Assembly (NCBI GenBank): GCA_964059195.1
Contig: CAXKWD010000007.1
Span: 682,001 to 746,000, forward strand
DNA: 64,000 nucleotides
Reading direction: 5' to 3'
Source of the DNA: Ectobius pallidus
Taxonomy: Eukaryota > Arthropoda > Insecta > Blattodea > Ectobiidae
Shown here: positions 1-10,341 of the stretch, piece after piece
Layout of the letters: each line of letters opens with the position of its first letter
How positions within the stretch are numbered: position 1 is the stretch's first letter
Translations under genes and position numbers: made by a program
The notes under the pieces: generated by a model
Databases searched by the model: none
Told to the model about the DNA's origin: nothing
Seen by the model: the letters and a program-made list of their open reading frames with translations, nothing else

Positions 1-570
1 CAAATAGGTCGGAAGTAGTGATATTAGGTCATTCTGAATTGCTTTCGTTTCGTAATGACATCAATGTACAGATAGGTTATTGGCTGTTGGGTTCTCAACC
101 CATTCTCACTGTTTTCGCTGTGATAGACGCTACATTCCTCCAGTTCTGGTATCATTCAGGGCGGGTGGGTTGGACTAAACCATTCGACAAGACAGCATGT
201 TCTGATTGGTGCTCCTGGACCTATCCCGAAGTTTTTTTTAGGATTTCAGGAAGGAATTCGACCTACCAGCTTCCTTGGGGGACGGCACAGTACTACACAA
301 ATCTTGTCAAATCCTCCACAACCATGTTCTTCATTCATGGACCATGTACTTGTTGGACTTCTGTTCTTTTCTAACTTATCATTCTTTGTTATTATTATTT
401 TGTTAGTATACTGAGTCTACTGGGCTACCGCCAATAGGAGGCAGTTTGTTTTCTTTGTTTCATGGACGCACATTATCCCGTTTATTTCGATCGTTTTTCT
501 CGAACTGTTACAGTATAGGCTAATCCCTTATGCTCCCTAGAAAACCTAAACATTCAATTTTCGGTACTAC
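1..570. other. Unassigned sequence
   Basis: I see no recognisable gene or element here. The longest open frame (18-374, plus) has no motif I know and looks like chance, with composition like its surroundings. The segment ends where a minus-strand copy of the tRNA-module repeat begins. Confidence 0.5.
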
Positions 571-750
571 CACATCAATTATAAAATCAGGTAAACTGAT
601 GTAACAAAGTGCCAGTATGGTTTTGTTTAATCAGTTATAATTGCCATTATGATGTGCAGAAATATGTTTTCATTTTTAAATTGATTTCAGAGTTATAGAT
701 AGATAGATAGATTTTATTTTGTCCATATCAACATGTACATGTTATGGGAC

Positions 751-1096
751 ACGTCAAAACAATTACATATGAGTCAAAACAATTACAAATGAGTCAATAC
801 AGTTACAAATGAGTCAAAGCAATTACAAATGAGTAAAAACAATTACAAATTAATCAAAACAATTACAAATTAATCAAAACAATTACAAATGAGACAATAC
901 AAATTCAAATTAGTCAAAGCAATAACAAATGAGTCAAACAATTACAAATGAGTCAAAACAATTACAAATGAGTCAAAACAATTACAAATTAATCAAAATT
1001 ACAAATGAATCAAAACAATTACGACTGAGTCAAAACAATTACAAAATTACATATTACAAAAAATTACAAATGAGTCAGAACAATTACAAATGAGTT
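751..1096 (-). repeat. 20-bp minisatellite in the LINE 3' UTR
   Basis: About 17 tandem, partly diverged units of the plus-strand consensus AATTACAAATGAGTCAAAAC. Variants include TTAATCAA and GACAATAC, and some units are shortened. The array lies between the end of ORF2 and the (CTAT)n tail of the LINE, so it is part of the transcribed 3' UTR. It is not a CRISPR: units abut without spacers. Confidence 0.85.
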
Positions 1097-1427
1097 TTTA
1101 GTGTAATATACGTTTACAATAATAAATGACCTTCGAAACAGAATCAAGATACAAAGTACAAAATATGAATTAATTTGATCCGCTTGTCAATACATTAAAC
1201 TTTCCTAGCTGAATTGCCAGAAGTCTGTCCAGGCTGTAGTAGCCGAAGTCTCGATTCCAGTTGTGGCCTTTTCCTTCATTCTCCAGGTTACCTGAAACAA
1301 GAAGAAGCGAGGGCAGTATCTTCAAGGGGAAATGATGATTCTTTTGTTCAAATTTTGAAATTTCATTATCTTCTTACTTTTTTTTTATTTATTTATTTAT
1401 TTTTTTTTAAATTAATTTATTAATTTT

Positions 1428-4292
1428 TTACAAAGAAAGGAATTCCTCCACAGAATAAAAGGAATGTGTCTGTAGGAAGGACCTTAGTCTCTTTTTAAAC
1501 AATTGTATGTTTTCTATAGCCTTTATGGTTGTAGGTAATTTATTAAATAGTTTTATACCGGAGTTGTACACATTAGACTTCATAATGTTTGTTCTACTGT
1601 ACTGGACATGCAAGTCATTCTTTTGTCTTGTTTGATAGTTATGGAAACTTTTGTTAACTAACAGATTTTGACCATTTTGTTTAATGTGGTTAATTACTTC
1701 AAGTATATATACACAAGATAATGGTAGAATCCCTAGTTTTTTTAACAGATTTCTACAGGAAATTTGTTGATTAACTCCACACATTATTCTAACTGCTCTC
1801 TTCTGGACCTTAAAAACCTTTTCAGCTTCTGATGAAGCACCCCAAAAGATGACTCCATATCTAATATGACTGTGAAAATAGGCAAAGTATGAGCTTCTAA
1901 GTATGTGTGCACTTGTAACAGGTTTTAAAGTTCTTAGCATATAGCAACCTGTGCTAAGTTTATTGGTTAATGCCTCAATATGTGTTTTCCACTTTAATTC
2001 TTCACTTATGTGTATGCCTAGAAATTTTGTGTCACTTTTATATGTAATAGTTTTACCATCTAAATTTACTATTGGCTTCATAACATGTTGATTTTGGGTT
2101 GAATGAAAGCTCATAGCTACTGTTTTTTCTGCATTTATCAAAAGTTTGTTTGCCTTGAACCAAGAAGATATTTCTGTTAAACTTGAATCAATCTTTTGTG
2201 TAAGATCTATCTCATTTGTTGCTTTTATTAGAAGATTAGTGTCGTCTGCAAATAGTACAACTTCCGCTTCTTCAATATTCAATGGGAGATCATTCACATA
2301 TAGTAAAAATAGAAGCGGTCCCAAAATTGAGCCCTGTGGTACCCCTTGTGATAATACCCTATTAGTGGATTTGATTTTAGCTATTTCAACGATCTGGGTT
2401 CTTTGAGAAAGGTAAGACTTGAACCATGAGTTTGGGATACCCCTAATGCCATATGTGTATAATTTTCTTAGTAGGATATCATGATTTATAACATCATAGG
2501 CTTTAGTTAGGTCCAGAAAAAATCCTATTGTACTCTCTTTATTCTCTAGTGATTTTTGAACATTCTGTAATAGATCTTGAATTGCTGTTTCAGTGGACCT
2601 ATGATTTCTGAAACCATGTTGTGTATCTGTGAGGATTCTATTTTTGTCTAAGAATTTTATGACTCTATTATACATAAGTCTTTCTAGGATTTTTGAAAAC
2701 ACTGACGGTATGGATATTGGTCTATAGTTTTGTATGTCAGTTTTATCCCCTTTTTTGTGTAATGGTTTTACTTTTGCTGTTTTAAGTTTTTCTGGAAATA
2801 TACCGCATTGAAATGAGATATTGAAAATGTGTGTTAAGGGTGCTGTTATGTAATTTATACACTCTTTCATTACAAAGTTTGGTACATCATCTACCCCTGC
2901 TGATACCTTATTCTTTAGTGTGTTTATTATCTTCATTAACTCATTTTCACTTACTGGGTGTATGAATAGTGATTCATTGCAAATATTGATTTTTTGATTA
3001 TAGTTGTTTTGCCTAGTTGTTGGTCCATACTGTGAATGTATAAGTGTACTTGCTATTTCTGTAAAATGTGTATTAAATAATTCGGAAACCTGAAGTGGAT
3101 CTGAGACTCTATTACTACCATGTAATATTTCAATCTGTTGGTTGCTGTACTTTGTTTTACCTGTCTCCTTTTTAATTACCTGCCACATCGCCTTGCTCTT
3201 ATTTAATGACTGTGAGATGTGTTTATCATTGTCTATTTTCTTTGCCTGCCTGATAACTTTCTTATAAATTCTTATATAGTTTATTATGTAATGGTGTAAT
3301 TCGTCTGATATTCGCCCCCTTTTTTTAATACTATTTAGAAGCCTTACTTTATTTGAGGAAACCTGAATCCCTTTAGTTACCCAAGTGTTTCGAGTGTTGA
3401 TACTATTCATTCTGCCTATCTGTACCACTTTAAGGGGAAATGCTAAATTAAAATTATGCAGAAATATATCCAGAAAAGTATCAAATTTGGAATTTACCCC
3501 CTCTCCCATGTATATTTCACCCCAGGTCTCTTTGCCTAGTAAAAACTTAAATTCTTCTATATTGATATTATTATAGGATCGTACTGTTGTTTTTCTAGGA
3601 CTTTGTTTTGTCACTGTGAAATGTGTTGGTAATTTCAATAGTTGTGCTTCATGATCTGAAAACCCCAAATTTATTACTTCAGCAGAATCATTATATTCTG
3701 TGTTTGTTACTATTACATCAAGAAGTGATTTTGAATGCTCTGTGATTCTTGTAGCAGTTTTTACTGTGTTTGAGAGGTTATATGTAAGAAGTAAGTTCTG
3801 CAATTCTATTAACTTATTACTCCCTTTTAGAAAATCTATATTCCAGTCTCCGCTGATAATGATGTTTCTATACTTAGAGGTTAATTTTTGCATTAGTATG
3901 TCTAACTTATTAAGAAAAATTTTGAAATCGCTATCAGGAGCCCGATATATACATGCTATTACTGTTTTATGTGAAGTTAGCTCTGTTAAGGAGAGCTCAA
4001 AATTTGTTTCACTGTTTAAGTATTCTAGGTCCTTTATTTCGTTAGTTTCTACACTTTCTTTAACGAAGATACAAGATCCTCCATGACAATGAATTTCCCT
4101 ACAGTAAGCAGATGCTAATTTAAAACCATTTAAATTTACCTGTTTTAAGTTTTGAGCATTAAACCAGTGTTCGGATAAGCAAATAACTTGGACATGTTTT
4201 AGATCGGTATGTAGCAATACTTCCAGTTCTGTTATTTTATTGTTTAAGGACTGAATGTTTGAGTGTAGAATTGTCAAGTAATCATGTGTCAA
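1428..4292 (-). CDS. LINE ORF2: APE endonuclease / reverse transcriptase
   Basis: 954 residues, uninterrupted. The protein nicks target DNA and copies the element RNA at the nick (target-primed reverse transcription). Residues 1-225 form an exonuclease-endonuclease-phosphatase domain: an N-terminal ILHSNIQSL strand, GDWNID near 145 and the catalytic-type SDH near 212. The reverse transcriptase follows at about 480-760, with [43 protein letters not shown] and the active site FADD at 681-684. The C-terminal part has the LQKRAVRIMCGV and HNYQTRQK features usual in CR1-like ORF2. There is no RNase H domain. The ATG at 4292 lies 47 nt after the ORF1 stop, so a reinitiation-type mechanism is plausible. 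Plus-strand frames inside it are shadows. Confidence 0.93.
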   Translation of the reverse strand: MTHDYLTILHSNIQSLNNKITELEVLLHTDLKHVQVICLSEHWFNAQNLKQVNLNGFKLASAYCREIHCHGGSCIFVKESVETNEIKDLEYLNSETNFELSLTELTSHKTVIACIYRAPDSDFKIFLNKLDILMQKLTSKYRNIIISGDWNIDFLKGSNKLIELQNLLLTYNLSNTVKTATRITEHSKSLLDVIVTNTEYNDSAEVINLGFSDHEAQLLKLPTHFTVTKQSPRKTTVRSYNNINIEEFKFLLGKETWGEIYMGEGVNSKFDTFLDIFLHNFNLAFPLKVVQIGRMNSINTRNTWVTKGIQVSSNKVRLLNSIKKRGRISDELHHYIINYIRIYKKVIRQAKKIDNDKHISQSLNKSKAMWQVIKKETGKTKYSNQQIEILHGSNRVSDPLQVSELFNTHFTEIASTLIHSQYGPTTRQNNYNQKINICNESLFIHPVSENELMKIINTLKNKVSAGVDDVPNFVMKECINYITAPLTHIFNISFQCGIFPEKLKTAKVKPLHKKGDKTDIQNYRPISIPSVFSKILERLMYNRVIKFLDKNRILTDTQHGFRNHRSTETAIQDLLQNVQKSLENKESTIGFFLDLTKAYDVINHDILLRKLYTYGIRGIPNSWFKSYLSQRTQIVEIAKIKSTNRVLSQGVPQGSILGPLLFLLYVNDLPLNIEEAEVVLFADDTNLLIKATNEIDLTQKIDSSLTEISSWFKANKLLINAEKTVAMSFHSTQNQHVMKPIVNLDGKTITYKSDTKFLGIHISEELKWKTHIEALTNKLSTGCYMLRTLKPVTSAHILRSSYFAYFHSHIRYGVIFWGASSEAEKVFKVQKRAVRIMCGVNQQISCRNLLKKLGILPLSCVYILEVINHIKQNGQNLLVNKSFHNYQTRQKNDLHVQYSRTNIMKSNVYNSGIKLFNKLPTTIKAIENIQLFKKRLRSFLQTHSFYSVEEFLSL

Positions 4293-4339
4293 GGTCCTTC
4301 CTACAGTAGACCTACCTACCTTACTAAAGTTTGGCCTAT

Positions 4340-5671
4340 TTATAAAAAATCATCACTTATCTTTTTTGGTTGTTTCCTTGTCCTCTGTGATTTACGAGGC
4401 CCTGTAGCATCTTGGCTGGCGCTGACTCTCCCCGCTGGATCTTCCGTATGTGCAGCGTCCTGGTTGGCATCTCCTGTTTCTGGTTCCGTAGTAATCAGGT
4501 TCCTCGTCTCAACTGCGTTGTCCCCTGGAGATTCATCGCTGCTTGCATTCCGCAACTGGGCTGCTCCTTGTCCCTGATCTTGATGTATCTCCTCAGTATC
4601 TGTCTGCTGTACTTCCTCTGGTGTTTTCTTTTTATCATCTTCTTTTGGCATCAGGAAGTCAGATCCTGGCTTGTATATTAATGGAATAGGATTCTTTTTT
4701 GAAATACCGGTATGCTTAATTTCTTCTACCTTTTCTGCGATTATTTTGGCCAGTGTTTCTTTCCCATTGTAGTTCAAGTGCATCCCATGACGAGTAAAGC
4801 ACTGTCTGGGGAGGTCCATATTTATTATATGAGTGCTTCTGTTAATTACCCTTGTGAGTCTCACATTGTGCCTTTTTACTTCCTTATTGACACAAGATCC
4901 AGGAGAAAGGTCATATCTTGGTGGTGGAGCAATCATAATTACCTTTGTATTTCTGCAGTCTTCCAAGAAGCTATTTAGGTTAGACAAACTTTTGGTTGAA
5001 TTGTTCTTGCTTATGTCATTAGCACCAGCAAACACTATGACAAAATCCTTCCCTTGTAATTTCTGCACTTTGTCTCTGGCACTCTCGGTTATGTGTTCTG
5101 TGGTGGCTCCTGGGCTCACATAACCTATAACCTCGAATTCACTTCCAGGACAGGTTAAGTTCCGTTTCAGGTTGGAAGCACAGTCGCGGGCATGACTATC
5201 GCCGACTATGACGATCTTATGTTCTATCTTGGGCTTCAGATTTCCATTGGGATTTGTTTTCTTATGCCTAGGCTTACTCATGTTTGTCTCGTTTCTTGGT
5301 GGTATGGGCCTAGCATCTTCTTCCGTCAGCACTTCAAATCGATTTGTTGTAACAGGAATGTAATGACTACTCAGTTCCTGCGTCCGTGGCCTGTAGTGTC
5401 CTGATTTCCTTCCATGGATTGTGACTTTATTCCAACCGTAGTTTTCGGTTCTTGTCTCTTCTCGGCTTGTATCGTGAGGCGGCACCGCGTCTTGAAGGTT
5501 CTCGGAGCATTTCTTCACATTTACATTTATCTCTTCTTGCAATATCGTAACTATAGCTTTTACCGACTTTAATTCACATATTGTTTCTTCAAGGAGAGTT
5601 TTCATATACGAACACGATAAGCACTCGATTTCTGAAGAGCCAGAAGCACGATCCATCCACTCGTCAGCCAT
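4340..5671 (-). CDS. LINE ORF1: SGNH-hydrolase (esterase-like) protein
   Basis: 443 residues. Residues 15-55 are a probable short coiled coil with a CxxC near the start. A basic linker follows, then an SGNH/GDSL hydrolase fold: GDSH with the nucleophile serine at 157-160, GAND at 216-219 (block III Asn), and HGMHLN with His298 near the end of the domain. The tail (about 340-443) is acidic and then basic (KSQRTRKQPKK), likely disordered and possibly RNA-binding. ORF1 esterases of this kind are known from CR1-group LINEs, where the protein is thought to bind RNA or membranes; the substrate is unknown. The ATG at 5671 is the first in frame, only 8 nt inside the element. Confidence 0.88.
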   Translation of the reverse strand: MADEWMDRASGSSEIECLSCSYMKTLLEETICELKSVKAIVTILQEEINVNVKKCSENLQDAVPPHDTSREETRTENYGWNKVTIHGRKSGHYRPRTQELSSHYIPVTTNRFEVLTEEDARPIPPRNETNMSKPRHKKTNPNGNLKPKIEHKIVIVGDSHARDCASNLKRNLTCPGSEFEVIGYVSPGATTEHITESARDKVQKLQGKDFVIVFAGANDISKNNSTKSLSNLNSFLEDCRNTKVIMIAPPPRYDLSPGSCVNKEVKRHNVRLTRVINRSTHIINMDLPRQCFTRHGMHLNYNGKETLAKIIAEKVEEIKHTGISKKNPIPLIYKPGSDFLMPKEDDKKKTPEEVQQTDTEEIHQDQGQGAAQLRNASSDESPGDNAVETRNLITTEPETGDANQDAAHTEDPAGRVSASQDATGPRKSQRTRKQPKKISDDFL

Positions 5672-5991
5672 CTTGTCTTGTTAAGCTCCAGATTGATTCA
5701 TTAAGCAAGGCTTGCGGAAGAACAAAGGTCTAGTTTCTTTAATCAGATTAAAATCGTCCAGCATCAGCAGCACTATACAGATTTGTGATATCTTGACAAT
5801 CGCACACTCACATAAAAATACAAAAAAAAAGGAATGTCAAATTGGTCGGCTTCGTGATTTGAACCAGCGACCTCCAGAATGCGAGTGCAAGAAGTTCCCA
5901 TCTCGGCCCCCTCACTCAGTTTAAAGGTCTAGTTTGATAAGCGTATGTGTAGGAATAGTGGTATTTGTATTGCAATTTCTAAAGCCGTAAA

Positions 5992-6405
5992 TCTCTATAT
6001 ATATAAAAGGCTTTGTCCTGACTGACTGACTGAATGAATGACTGACTGACTGAATGACAGGAATCAACGTACAGCCTAAACTATAACAGGTAGAGACTTG
6101 GAATTTTGACAGTGCCTTCGTTTCCTAATGTAGATGCTCACTAAGAAAGGATTTTGAAAAATTCTGATTCTAAATGCCAAAAATGAGTGGAAAACGGGCA
6201 GAAAACTTGCATTTTTTGCGTTTCCGAAGCGTAATATATTTCAATGTCAAATCAATTACAGCTGGCTTTGGCTATTTTTGTCAAACCTTGGAAATGAAAC
6301 TTTCGCGATCGCTTGAATGTTGTAGCTCACGCTGGTCGATTCATTTGTTTTTAATGTCAAGGCACGCATACATATGAAATTTTCAACCTAATCCCGAAGA
6401 GGATT

Positions 6406-6436
<31 letters not shown>

Positions 6437-6702
6437 TTATTATTATTATTATTATAAGTGGGATAATCAACATAGGCCTAAATATGGTCAAACGTTGTTC
6501 GATTTGGACGAAACTCACTGTACAGGGGTTTTCTGGGCCAAGGACCTCGAATCTGAGGACGCTTTTACCAGACGATACTATCTAATCGTGGTATGTAGTC
6601 CACGTGATTAAGGAGTTAATAAATATAATGATATAACTATTATGCTCTTGATTTTTAATTTTTGAAATAATTATCGCGGGCGAAGCCGCGGGCACATGCT
6701 AG
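5992..6702 (+). mobile_element. Non-autonomous Helitron 1
   Basis: It starts with TCTCTATATATATAAAAGGC after an A. It ends with the hairpin GCGGGCGAAGCCGCGGGC followed by ACATGCTAG and then a T. That is the Helitron signature: 5' TC, a 3' hairpin about 10 nt before CTRR, and insertion between A and T. There is no Rep/helicase ORF. Direct (ACTG)-type words follow the 5' end, and a TTC/TTA microsatellite sits inside at about 6409-6455. Confidence 0.85.
6409..6455. repeat. Microsatellite (TTC)n(TTA)n
   Basis: About nine TTC units run directly into about six TTA units inside Helitron 1. Confidence 0.9.
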
Positions 6703-7530
6703 TCTCTATATATATAAAAGGCTTTGTCCTGACTCACTGAATGAATGACTGACTGACTGATTGACTGAATGACAGGAATCAACGTACAGCCTAAACTATA
6801 ACAGGTAGAGACTTGGAATTTTGACAGTACCTTCGTTTTATAATGTAGGTGCTCACTAAGAAAGAATTTTGAAAAATTCTGATTCTAAATGCCAAAAATT
6901 AAATGTTTTTGAAAATACTTAATCCCTTTTTACATAGAATTATCAATTCCAAATCACAGAATATATTGTTGCCAAATGGTATCAGGTGGGCTTGGAAGAA
7001 ACATATGAAATGCACTTTTGACAAATAAGAGAAGTTATCAAAATAATTCATGTTATAAATAAATATTACAGAATGAAATCCACTAAAATAATGGAATCAC
7101 ATAACTTTCTCTACCCTGGACATAGAGAAAACAAAACGAGGTATGGTAATGTGTATATTATTATATTATATCGCAGGTTTTTGGAGAGAAAAGTATGAAG
7201 GCTTTATGGTAACATAAGAGTGGGAAATTTCCCGCCTCGATATTACAATTTTATGTTACAGGAATTTCTGTTTCTTCTTATTTAAACCTCTACCAGGCTT
7301 GCTGTGCACTGTACAAGCGATGGGATGCAAAATTCTAGATCCTCTATGAGCCATAAAAAACTATATCAAGCGTTTTCTGAGGGAATAGTTTGAGTGTAAT
7401 AAGTCGTCCTTCCTATTTCAAATTATAAATGCCTATATAAGGACCTAGAATTTAAAATTGAAAATCCTTCATAAGCTAATTTCCAATTACAAAATACAAA
7501 ACCCGGGCGACGCCGGGTCTTTTAAGCTAG
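6703..7530 (+). mobile_element. Non-autonomous Helitron 2, abutting Helitron 1
   Basis: It begins with the same TCTCTATATATATAAAAGGC and shares about the first 190 bp with Helitron 1, up to the words TTCTGATTCTAAATGCC. It then diverges completely and ends with another hairpin, CCCGGGCGACGCCGGGTC, then AAGCTAG before a T. Its first base is the T that follows the CTAG of Helitron 1, so the two are exactly head to tail. No coding capacity. Confidence 0.82.
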
Positions 7531-7548
7531 TGAAACTATAAAAGAATA

Positions 7549-7790
7549 TGGTGTCATGATTTGCATTTGTTGAATTCTTTCTAATACATTACCATAAAAT
7601 AGGCACTAAATTGGGCAATATTCCGGTACCGGTCAATCGAACGTTATAAATACGTATACCAAGGTTTATGAAAATCCGATATAGCGTATGAGTTATCGTG
7701 GGTACAGACGCACGGACGGACAGACGGACAGACATTTTCCCGTCCCGCACACAATCTCACAATAAAGATTGGATGAATTGTGCTGGAATT
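7549..7790 (-). repeat. tRNA-module repeat family, 150-bp subunit fragment
   Basis: The reverse complement resembles the subunits at 40985-41160 and 48570-49350: AGGCACTAAATTGGGCA, CCGGTACCGGTCAATCGA and ACGTATACCAAGGTTTATG are shared. It continues into a (CGGACAGA) run and CCGCACACAATCTCACAA, the terminal part also seen at 25780 and 48520. 7791-8114 holds nothing I recognise. Confidence 0.65.
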
Positions 7791-8114
7791 TCAGGGGTAC
7801 AGGCGGACTATATTTTATTCATAAATAAATAATTAATACTATAATGAATGCATTCACTTTAGTTGTTTGATCATACTATAATATGCGTGACGTACTGTGT
7901 CAGAATGATCCCCATTTCGAAACCAATCTTCATTATGACATCGTTGTGGTGTGGATTACTGTCGAAAACATACTCGTGTCATTAAAAATGTCAATATAGT
8001 CTTCTTGCGTCATCATTATTATCGTTGCAGTTGCGTTGTTAACTGCCGCTTGAAATAGTTTTCAGGCTGATTTTTATCCCCAGTCCTAATGGGTAGGAAC
8101 ACATAGCAGGTATA

Positions 8115-9265
8115 TCTCTATATATAAAAGCCAAAACCCACTGACTCACTGATCACAGTTTCTCAAAAACCATACAGCCTAGGAACGTGAAACTTGGTAC
8201 ACATATTACTCCTAGGCTCTAGATGCGCACTAAGAACGGATTTCAAAATCTTTGGCCTCTAAGGGCCAAAATAGGGTTGTAAAGTTATGACATTCACGAA
8301 AAGGAATTCATACTGCATGTACACAATCCCCATGGCAACATTATTTTTTTTTAACTACACAGGTGGCTTTGAATGACACTGTGATTTCATGCAGACCTAA
8401 TAGATATAAAATTATGAGAATTCCTATAAATGATTATCAACTATTTTGTGACATGAAGTAAATTTAGGAGGTCCTGGGTTCTATTCTTAAGAGTTGAACT
8501 CTTTTCTTATAGTTAGCCTAGGACTGTATTGCGAAAGATAGTTCATACAATATCAATAGATATAATTCCCTGATTAATTTCTATTTGCCATATTACCTAT
8601 CTATCTTTACCTTAGTTTTTACCTCTCCCTTTTGGGGTCATTTAAGCGACCCACGTTGCCCTGGCCTTACAGGGCCGCGACTGTCGGGAGAGGGATTATC
8701 TATGGATCACATACATACTTTCTTGACCAGACAAGGACATGGAGGGCCTCCCGGATGAGTGATCAGTCCAATGCCGGGGCCACCTCCGAGACAACACAAA
8801 CACTTAGGACGAGATACACCATTCACACACTCACTCACTCTGAACAAGGCGAGGATGGGATGAGGATGATAATGGCTGCCAGGTGATATCCGGAGACTAC
8901 TAGGGCCTAAAGTTACCAGACATTTGTCTCACAGGTGAGGAAAATCCTGGAAAAAACCCTATCTAGGTAACTTGTCCCGACCAGTATTCGAACCGGTGCC
9001 CGCTGCGTGAGAGGAGCGAACGCATCCCTAAGCCCAGCTATTTACTGTATGTTTCCCAAAATTGAAACAGAACGATTAATTTTTTTAAGACATAATCAGA
9101 GTAAACTACGGGTGAAGAAGTAAGTTATGTGGAATATAAATACGTCCACCGTGTTGGCTGGACGGCTGGTTATTTATAGAAGTACATCAAATCGACTTTA
9201 CATTTTGTTCACTTCACCTATATATACATAAATCTAACAATGCGAAGCATTGATGGGTCAGCTAG
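8115..9265 (+). mobile_element. Non-autonomous Helitron 3 with nested SINE
   Basis: The 5' end TCTCTATATATAAAAGCC follows an A. The 3' end has the hairpin AATGCGAAGCATT, then GATGGGTCAGCTAG and a T. The interior shows ACTGACTCACTGATCAC, as in related Helitrons, and no Rep/helicase frame. A SINE-like block occupies about 8630-9030. Confidence 0.8.
8630..9030 (-). mobile_element. tRNA-derived SINE nested in Helitron 3
   Basis: Read on the minus strand from about 9030: a tRNA-like head with a B box GGTTCGAATACTGG, then a body with GGGTTTTTTCCAGGATTTTCC and a TGTCTGGTAACTTTAGGCC stretch like the SINE at 35160-35345. The frame at 8632-8886 (plus) is a chance opening. The 3' limit is uncertain. 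Confidence 0.55.
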
Positions 9266-9604
9266 TAGGCTATAAAGTGACTTTCCTCAATGAGTGAATG
9301 TGATCGAGTTGGTATAACTCTTGAGTTTACTCACCTATACAGAATCTTGTTACACTAATCCAAAGCAAACAAACGCACTCGCTCTATGAAACAGGGCCGC
9401 CACCTCACGTACTGTAGTCAAGTGTTTCCCAAACTCCCCAACAGCAGCGCCACTGTATGTATAACTCCTTAGTTTTATTTGTATTCATAATGAACTTCTG
9501 TTTGCGTGTGTATAATGTTCTGACGATATTTCGAGAAACAGTGGAATGACGTTAAGCCTATATTAATTTGGGTGGCACGCCTATTACATGAAGAAGATGA
9601 CTAT

Positions 9605-9790
9605 TAATTAGTAGTTACTCCGGTATCGTTCAATCGATTTAGTCCAAAAGTGACAGGCTTCTTTCCATGTGCCAACTTTCATGGAATTCGGATAAAGCGT
9701 ATTCAAGTTATCGCGCGTACAGACACACGGACAGGCATTTTCCCATGCCAACTCAGAAAGTACCATTCTCGCACTTAGGGGGCCTGTATT
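9605..9790 (-). repeat. tRNA-module repeat family, subunit fragment
   Basis: The minus-strand match to the 150-bp subunit includes the tract around GCGTATTCAAGTTATCGCG, a short run of CACGGACAGG and GTACCATTCTCGCACTT at the end. The 65-residue frame here is a shadow. Confidence 0.5.
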
Positions 9791-10333
9791 ACCATATGCC
9801 GACAACTCCTCCCGATACGTGACTTCCAGATAGCTTAACTAGAAGATGTCTTGTAAGACCACCGCTGAACTGCAATCGGGAAGAACGCAGTAACATTTTG
9901 TAAAATGGTCCTTAGCTGACTGAGCAAAGAGGTGTGTTTGTTGTAGTTCGGTAGGCGTCGCTAGGTGTGGCAGCTCGGATTTGTATTTGTACAATTAAAT
10001 TACACAAGAACATTAAGTGCATTAATCGATTTGTGCAATTCTATCTCATTCATAAGTGAGCATAAATTGACATTTTTGTGTAAAGTAAATATTCCGGCAT
10101 CAGTTCTAAAATTCAGGTGGCCAGAGAGGTTCGGCGTGCTGCCATCTTGTTTCAACCAACCTTGCCTAACTACCAGCAAATACTCTCAATAAGTAATACC
10201 GTCCACTCCCTGTCTTTTTCCGGGACACGCTACTACTAGCGCCGCCAGTGAGCAGGAATGGGCAGTTACTGGTCAGCTGATATAGTTAACGTTTGTCTGT
10301 TGTGTTTTGTGTACGAAAATATAATATAAATTC
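9791..10333. other. Unassigned sequence
   Basis: No gene, element end or repeat recognised. The open frame at 9965-10192 has no known motif. Confidence 0.5.
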
Positions 10334-10341
10334 TAGTAAAA

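Larger units (their letters stand above)
696..5679 (-). mobile_element. CR1/L2-type non-LTR retrotransposon, nearly full length, both ORFs open
   Basis: A minus-strand LINE of about 5.0 kb. It has ORF1 (SGNH-type esterase), ORF2 (APE endonuclease plus reverse transcriptase) and a long 3' UTR with a minisatellite. An AATAAA precedes a terminal (CTAT)n tail at 696-713, read on the minus strand. GTTA at 692-695 and at 5680-5683 fits a short target duplication; the related unoccupied repeat at 41478-41486 shows one GTTA-equivalent site. The 5' UTR before ORF1 is only about 8 nt, so the copy is either slightly 5' truncated or has a minimal leader. ORF1 with an esterase and no zinc knuckles, together with a short-repeat tail, is typical of the CR1 group; the exact clade is not established. 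Uninterrupted ORFs suggest a fairly recent insertion. Confidence 0.88.
571..5940 (-). repeat. tRNA-module dispersed repeat, split by the CR1-like LINE
   Basis: Positions 571-695 and 5680-5940 are the two halves of one minus-strand repeat copy; the LINE at 696-5679 lies between them. The reverse complement matches the plus-strand copy at 41265-41600 continuously through the point where the LINE is absent (about 41478-41486). Reading leftwards from 5940 there is a tRNA-like head with a B-box-like GGTTCAAATC, then the shared body, the word TTAATGAAT and GGAGCTTAAC. After the LINE it resumes near 695 with the stretch containing GGCACTTTGTTAC (reverse-complemented). The tRNA-like head suggests a SINE-type or SINE-composite repeat. 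Confidence 0.7.

Noticed and set aside
18..374. 118-residue open frame at the window start
   Set aside because: No known motif, no flanking gene signals, and composition like the surrounding non-coding DNA.
751..1096. Possible CRISPR-like array
   Set aside because: The units are contiguous 20-bp tandem repeats without spacers, and the host is an animal.
1385..1430. (AAAT)n stretch next to the ORF2 stop as the LINE 3' end
   Set aside because: The element continues for about 730 bp to an AATAAA and (CTAT)n tail at 696-713, and the split repeat flanks that point, not 1385.
4284..5404. Plus-strand frames over LINE ORF1
   Set aside because: Shadows of the minus-strand esterase ORF; none has a known domain.
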